Source: Eubacteriales bacterium
Lineage (GTDB): Bacteria > Bacillota > Clostridia > Peptostreptococcales > Anaerovoracaceae
Length of the DNA stretch: 8,808 nt
Reading direction: 5' to 3'
NCBI GenBank assembly: GCA_028680875.1
Contig: JAQUJQ010000053.1
Coordinates: 1 to 8,808 of the forward strand
The notes under the pieces are model-generated. The model made no database searches and was not told the origin of the DNA. It was given only the letters and a program-made list of their open reading frames with translations. The position numbers were made by a program, and so were the translations under genes. Shown in pieces: positions 5,435-8,808 of this stretch (positions within the stretch are counted from its first letter, which is position 1; every line of letters begins with the position of its first letter).

Positions 5435-5878
5435 TTATTTGTGATACGGCTCTCCTTTAATTATTTTAAAACTGCGATAAATTTGTTCCAGAAGAATAAC
5501 CCGCATCATTTGGTGAGGAAAGGTCATTTTGGAAAAAGAAAGTCTCATATCGCTGCGATCCAGGACTTCCTGAGAAAGCCCTAATGATCCGCCAATTATA
5601 AAGATGACTTCGTTTTTTCCCTCCAGGCCGAATTGTTCTATTTCTTCCGCCAGTTCTTCAGAAGAGAAGTCTTTTCCCCGAATATCCAGGGCTATAACAA
5701 TAACCCCGGCCTTTAACTTTCTAAGTATGTGTTTCCCTTCTGCCTCTTTTTCTCTTTCCTCTTTTACCTCATCTATTGAAAGATTACAATACTTGCTAAG
5801 ACGTTTGCTGTATTCTGCAATTGCCTTGGTCCAATATACCTCTTTTAATTTTCCGACACATACAATTTGAATATTCAT
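5435..5878 (-). CDS. rlmH: 23S rRNA (pseudouridine1915-N3)-methyltransferase RlmH
   Basis: A SPOUT-class methyltransferase that uses S-adenosylmethionine to methylate pseudouridine 1915 in helix 69 of 23S rRNA in assembled ribosomes. Diagnostic segments are MNIQIVCVGKLKE at the start, FIIGGSLGL (93-101, knot and cofactor site), LSFSKMTFPHQMMRVILLEQ and the conserved C-terminal GEPYHK. At 147 residues it is slightly shorter than the staphylococcal protein (159), owing to a shorter loop around residues 40-50. The ATG at 5876-5878 is preceded by AAGGTGG; a GTG at 5887 falls inside that ribosome site and is rejected. The gene follows htrA, as in many Bacillota walRK loci. Confidence 0.95.
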   Translation of the reverse strand: MNIQIVCVGKLKEVYWTKAIAEYSKRLSKYCNLSIDEVKEEREKEAEGKHILRKLKAGVIVIALDIRGKDFSSEELAEEIEQFGLEGKNEVIFIIGGSLGLSQEVLDRSDMRLSFSKMTFPHQMMRVILLEQIYRSFKIIKGEPYHK

Positions 5879-5883
5879 CCAAG

Positions 5884-5890
5884 CCACCTT
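5884..5890 (-). promoter_or_regulatory. Ribosome binding site deciding the rlmH start
   Basis: AAGGTGG on the minus strand, 5 nt before the ATG at 5876-5878. The alternative GTG start at 5887 is part of this motif, so the family-standard N-terminus MNIQIV is used. Confidence 0.7.
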
Positions 5891-5914
5891 GGGAGAAACG
5901 TCCCCATGTCTCCC
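5891..5914. repeat. Imperfect G/C-rich palindrome in the htrA-rlmH gap
   Basis: The arms GGGAGA (5891-5896) and TCTCCC (5909-5914) pair across 12 nt, with some further internal complementarity. The element fills most of the 39-bp gap and is more GC-rich than its surroundings. It resembles in style the short extragenic palindromes spread through many genomes, but a single copy in this window cannot establish that. As RNA it would place a small stem just upstream of the rlmH ribosome site. Confidence 0.4.
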
Positions 5915-5917
5915 CTT

Positions 5918-7087
5918 TTATCCCATTGTCCCTAAAACTACGTCGACTGTCATCTTTTTTCCATCTCTGTAGATCGTTAGGGTGACAGTATCCCCGGGCT
6001 TATAGGCAAATAATTCTCTTGTCAATTGCTCCTTGGTCTTGATTTCTTGATCTTCCAAGGCTGTGATTACATCTCCCTTTTCTAACTCTGCCAAAGCTGC
6101 AGGAGACCCTTCATTAATTTTAGTAATATATACACCTGTTTTTGTTCCCAAATTATCCTGAGGATAGTATTGCAGATAGAGTTCTACATTTTCACCGCTT
6201 ATACCAATGAAGGCCTTGCTAAATGTACCGGTTTCCATCACTTCTTCCACTATAGGTTTTGCTGTATTAATGGGTATGGCAAATCCCAGCCCTTCTCCGG
6301 ATGCAGCTTTCGCCGTGTTAATGCCGATTAGCTGCCCTTTGCTGTTCAGTAAGGGTCCGCCGCTGTTTCCCGCATTAATTGAGGCATCGGTTTGCATCAG
6401 ACCTTCCATGGTGGTTTGTCCACTGGGACCTGAAACTGTTACCGTTCGATTCAATCCGCTGATTACACCCTGAGTCACACTTCTATCAAAAGCTAAACCC
6501 AGAGGGTTTCCAATTGCCACTGCATAAGCACCAATATTGACTTCGTCCGAATCTCCCAGCTCTACCGGTGTCAAATCTGTTGCATCAACTTTTATCACCG
6601 CTAAATCCATGACCGTATCGTTCCACAACACTGTACCTTTGAGTTCTCTGCCGTCGGGTAATTGTACAGTTATGGTTTTAGCCCGTCCATCACTGACCAC
6701 ATGAGAATTCGTGAGAATAAAACCATCTTCGTTTACGATAATACCGGTTCCCACTCCTTCAGCAATTTCTCCACTCAACATTCCAAATATATTCTGCCGG
6801 ACAATTTCAGTGGTTGTGCTGATTCCCACAACAGATGGTATGACTTTTGCCGCCACTGCCTCCGCTGTATTTACATGATCTTCCGTATTTATTGTTATGG
6901 GATTGGGTGTTTGGGAAGAAGCCCAAGGATTGAAACCGGAATGCAAGGCAAGCATCCCGCCTGCAAAGCCTGTTCCCCCTGCTAATAAAATAATCAGAAG
7001 AACCGAAATTACCTTTTTTCCTCTTCCTTTTTTTTGCCTTTTTGGTTTCTCTTCTATAAATTCTTCAATTATCTTTTCCTCTTCCAT
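5918..7087 (-). CDS. htrA: HtrA/DegP-type membrane-anchored serine protease with PDZ domain
   Basis: A 389-residue quality-control protease acting outside the membrane. A charged cytoplasmic N-terminus (1-24) is followed by one membrane segment (about 25-48). The trypsin-like domain (about 75-280) carries the catalytic triad H129 in LTNSHVV, D161 in VMDLAVI and S242 in NAGNSGGP. A single PDZ domain (about 295-385) includes VYITKINEGSPAALAELEKGDVI. It presumably degrades misfolded envelope proteins. The ATG at 7085-7087 has AGGAGG 7-8 nt upstream. It lies 24 bp after walJ, the standard position of htrC/yycK-type proteases next to walRK, and 39 bp before rlmH. Confidence 0.96.
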   Translation of the reverse strand: MEEEKIIEEFIEEKPKRQKKGRGKKVISVLLIILLAGGTGFAGGMLALHSGFNPWASSQTPNPITINTEDHVNTAEAVAAKVIPSVVGISTTTEIVRQNIFGMLSGEIAEGVGTGIIVNEDGFILTNSHVVSDGRAKTITVQLPDGRELKGTVLWNDTVMDLAVIKVDATDLTPVELGDSDEVNIGAYAVAIGNPLGLAFDRSVTQGVISGLNRTVTVSGPSGQTTMEGLMQTDASINAGNSGGPLLNSKGQLIGINTAKAASGEGLGFAIPINTAKPIVEEVMETGTFSKAFIGISGENVELYLQYYPQDNLGTKTGVYITKINEGSPAALAELEKGDVITALEDQEIKTKEQLTRELFAYKPGDTVTLTIYRDGKKMTVDVVLGTMG

Positions 7088-7111
7088 GTTAAGACCTCCT
7101 AAATTGTTAAA

Positions 7112-7906
7112 TCACACCTGATAGACCGGACTGATTTCATCCCGAATGATGGTATCCAGCTTTACATGGGTTCCTATGTAGTATTCTTCATCTTCCAGAA
7201 TGTTTTTAACCGTCTGATAAGCCATTTCAGGAAAATTGTTTTCTCGGCTTAAATGGGCCAAAAAGATGTTTCTTTCTTTTTTTCGCTCAGATAAAAGTCT
7301 CACCAGTGTCCTTGCCGCCGATTCATTGGAAAGATGCCCCCGTTCCCCCAGAATCCTTTGTTTTAGGAACCACGGGTAGCGGCCGATTTTTAGCATATTT
7401 ACATCATGATTGGCTTCCAGGACCAGAGTATCTGCATCCATAATCTCGCCGATGATTTCCTCGTTAATGCATCCTGTATCCGTTACAATACTTACCTGCC
7501 TCCCTTGGGCGTAAAATGAATATCCTACCGGATCAGCCGCATCGTGAGAAACCTGAAAGGCTTTAATTTCAATGTCTCCAATAGTAAAAGGCTTACCGTT
7601 TCGAAAAAGAGTCCATCTCTTTGATTCCACAGCATCCTTCAAAACCTCCCGGGTTTTTTCGTTGGTGTAAACGGATAGTTCTTTATTTTTCCTGGTAAGA
7701 GATCCCAAACTCCGAGTATGGTCACTGTGCTCATGTGTCAATAAAAGAGCCGTCACCTGTTCTGAATTTGTTTGTGTTTGGGATAAACCGGCAATTATTT
7801 TTTTTAAACTGATTCCTGCATCTACCAATAATGCGGTTTTCTTTGTTTTAATAAGATAGCAGTTACCTGTACTGCCACTGGAAAAAGAGCAAAAATTAAG
7901 CGCCAT
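7112..7906 (-). CDS. walJ: WalJ/YycJ metallo-beta-lactamase-fold hydrolase
   Basis: A 264-residue cytoplasmic metallohydrolase encoded in walRK loci. The family start LNFCSFSSGSTGNCYLI is clear, and the metal-binding motif HEHSDH (H58, H60, D62, H63) is intact. Further family landmarks are SHDAADPVGYSF, VTDTG, LEANHD and HLSREN. It is predicted to be a nuclease-like enzyme; family members have been linked to DNA repair and cell-wall coordination. The ATG at 7904-7906 was chosen because it gives the family N-terminus and has AAGG about 8 nt upstream; a longer frame starting at 7951 would overlap walI by 23 bp. Gaps to walI and htrA are 22 and 24 bp. Confidence 0.95.
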   Translation of the reverse strand: MALNFCSFSSGSTGNCYLIKTKKTALLVDAGISLKKIIAGLSQTQTNSEQVTALLLTHEHSDHTRSLGSLTRKNKELSVYTNEKTREVLKDAVESKRWTLFRNGKPFTIGDIEIKAFQVSHDAADPVGYSFYAQGRQVSIVTDTGCINEEIIGEIMDADTLVLEANHDVNMLKIGRYPWFLKQRILGERGHLSNESAARTLVRLLSERKKERNIFLAHLSRENNFPEMAYQTVKNILEDEEYYIGTHVKLDTIIRDEISPVYQV

Positions 7907-7928
7907 CGGTCCTACCTTTCCTGTATCC

Positions 7929-8663
7929 TTATTCGGCATAGGCCGGTACATACTTTATTTGACCATCGTTATATGTAATCTTCCATGCTGGAAAAGCAGT
8001 ATCGGATATTGTTGTCTCCGCTCCATAATCTGATGAATCCAGCCAATAAACCATTTTCATGTCTTCTACCATGATACTATCTGCCTGTTTTTTTTCACTC
8101 ATAAAATTAATCAATGCTGCTGAAGCTGATATGGTTTCTTTTTTAGTTCTGCCAAACTCCAAAGGCTTAAGCCAATACCTTTCCAGTTCTATAATCTGGC
8201 CATCTTCCACAGTACAGATAATATAGCTGTCTTCAATCAACATATCTTCATAAACATTTTTATAGGAAACTATTGTAGTCTGACCCTGCTGCTCCAGTCG
8301 GTCTAATACCACATTAGGGCCTCCTATCCTACAACTGTTTATAAAATCCTCTGTCATCTGCAGGATGCTCTCCCGAGACCTGTGATTTTCGTCCAGAGGT
8401 ACTTGGTCCCACAATTGTTGTTTAAGTAAAGCCGGGTCCAATCTGTCATATTTTACATTTAAAACCGGCATCTTACTGTGCTTTAACGGGAGTTGAATCT
8501 TTACATAAATATTTTTAGCTTCCAGTAATGCAAGGGTTTCCATTTGAAGGTTTTCTTCTTGGGTTGCATCCTTAACCTGTACGAAGGCATAGGTACCCAG
8601 TAAGAAAAGATTGGTGACCAAAAGTGCTAAAATCAATATTGTTTTTGCCTTTGTCCAATCCAT
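7929..8663 (-). CDS. walI: WalI/YycI regulatory protein of the WalRK two-component system
   Basis: A 244-residue bitopic membrane protein. The N-terminus MDWTKAKTILILALLVTNLFLLG is typical of YycI: a short cytoplasmic start and one membrane helix (about 6-28), followed by a large extracytoplasmic domain. The C-terminal FPAWKITYNDGQIKYVPAY is the recurrent PAW-x-DG-x-Y element shared by YycH and YycI domains. In Bacillus subtilis YycI and YycH form a complex that restrains the WalK sensor kinase, which controls cell-wall hydrolases; the same role is inferred here. The ATG lies 9 bp after the walH stop, with AGGGGG as the ribosome site. Confidence 0.88.
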   Translation of the reverse strand: MDWTKAKTILILALLVTNLFLLGTYAFVQVKDATQEENLQMETLALLEAKNIYVKIQLPLKHSKMPVLNVKYDRLDPALLKQQLWDQVPLDENHRSRESILQMTEDFINSCRIGGPNVVLDRLEQQGQTTIVSYKNVYEDMLIEDSYIICTVEDGQIIELERYWLKPLEFGRTKKETISASAALINFMSEKKQADSIMVEDMKMVYWLDSSDYGAETTISDTAFPAWKITYNDGQIKYVPAYAE

Positions 8664-8672
8664 ATTTTCCCC

Positions 8673-8808
8673 CTATGAAATCCCGCTGTTATTATAGCCC
8701 AAAGGTCGTGCATCATACAAGTCAAAGAAGATGAAATTATTATCAATCTTCACAATCCAGGCCGGGACCAATTCACTTCCATTTTCCTTACCTGATCTAG
8801 GCTTTATA
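8673..8808 (-). CDS. walH: WalH/YycH regulatory protein, C-terminal fragment cut by window edge
   Basis: An open frame enters from the window edge and ends at the TAG at 8673-8675. About 45 residues are visible, including SGKENGSELVPAWIVKIDNN and ending in LGYNNSGIS. The VPAW segment followed by a hydrophobic strand matches the end of YycH-type domains and parallels the FPAW segment of the next gene. Position immediately upstream of walI supports walH; the sensor kinase and response regulator genes should follow beyond the window. The rest of the protein is not visible, so the name rests on context and this short motif. Confidence 0.7.
   Translation of the reverse strand, partial: IKPRSGKENGSELVPAWIVKIDNNFIFFDLYDARPLGYNNSGIS

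Noticed and set aside
5435..5455. SCC-type attachment site at the 3' end of rlmH
   Set aside because: The minus strand reads GAGCCGTATCACAAATAA, similar to staphylococcal attB, but this follows from the conserved PYHK protein end. No recombinase or second att copy is present in the window.
7907..7951. Longer start for walJ overlapping walI by 23 bp
   Set aside because: The added residues do not match the family N-terminus, and a ribosome site stands before the ATG at 7904-7906.

Overview
The window looks like a chromosomal segment from an anaerobic Bacillota of the class Clostridia. The evidence is strong GGAGG-type ribosome sites before most genes, moderately AT-rich DNA, the conserved walH-walI-walJ-htrA-rlmH gene order, and a TM1266-type 'iron-only hydrogenase system regulator' protein, a family found mainly in fermenters with [FeFe] hydrogenases. 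The genus cannot be named from the sequence alone.

Right part (about 8808 down to 5435, all on the minus strand). This is the distal end of a WalRK (YycFG) two-component locus: the 3' end of walH (yycH), then walI (yycI), the walJ (yycJ) metallo-hydrolase, a membrane-anchored HtrA-type protease with a PDZ domain, and rlmH, a 23S rRNA pseudouridine methyltransferase. Gaps are 9 to 39 bp, so the genes probably share a transcript. This is housekeeping and cell-envelope DNA.

Middle part (5412 down to 2788, minus strand). Only 22 bp after rlmH comes a compact accessory module: a TM1266-type ACT-fold protein, a lipoprotein substrate-binding protein, an inner-membrane permease and an ATPase of the NitT/TauT/SsuABC class of ABC importers. 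The substrate is unknown. The association with the TM1266-type gene suggests, as inference, a link to hydrogenase maturation or metabolism. An ArsR-type winged-helix repressor gene runs towards this module on the plus strand and overlaps the last 39 bp of the ATPase gene. It has a near-consensus sigma-70-type promoter.

Left part (2334 down to 21, minus strand). A sigma-54-dependent activator (PAS sensor, AAA+ domain, Fis-type helix-turn-helix) lies upstream of a cysteine hydrolase of the isochorismatase-like superfamily. The 235-bp gap between them holds a complete candidate sigma-54 control region. A -24/-12 promoter with the exact GG-N10-GC spacing lies about 57 bp before the hydrolase ATG. 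About 133 and 163 bp upstream of the predicted transcript start are two 18-bp dyads of form GTTACCT-N4-GT, centred 30 bp apart (about three helical turns). Two perfect inverted repeats lie between promoter and dyads. The activator and hydrolase therefore look like a self-contained inducible catabolic unit.

The activator and arsR genes are divergent across a 174-bp gap. It holds the arsR promoter and a 13-bp-arm dyad that abuts it and overlaps a weaker candidate promoter for the activator. No RNA genes, CRISPR arrays, insertion sequences or integrases were found.
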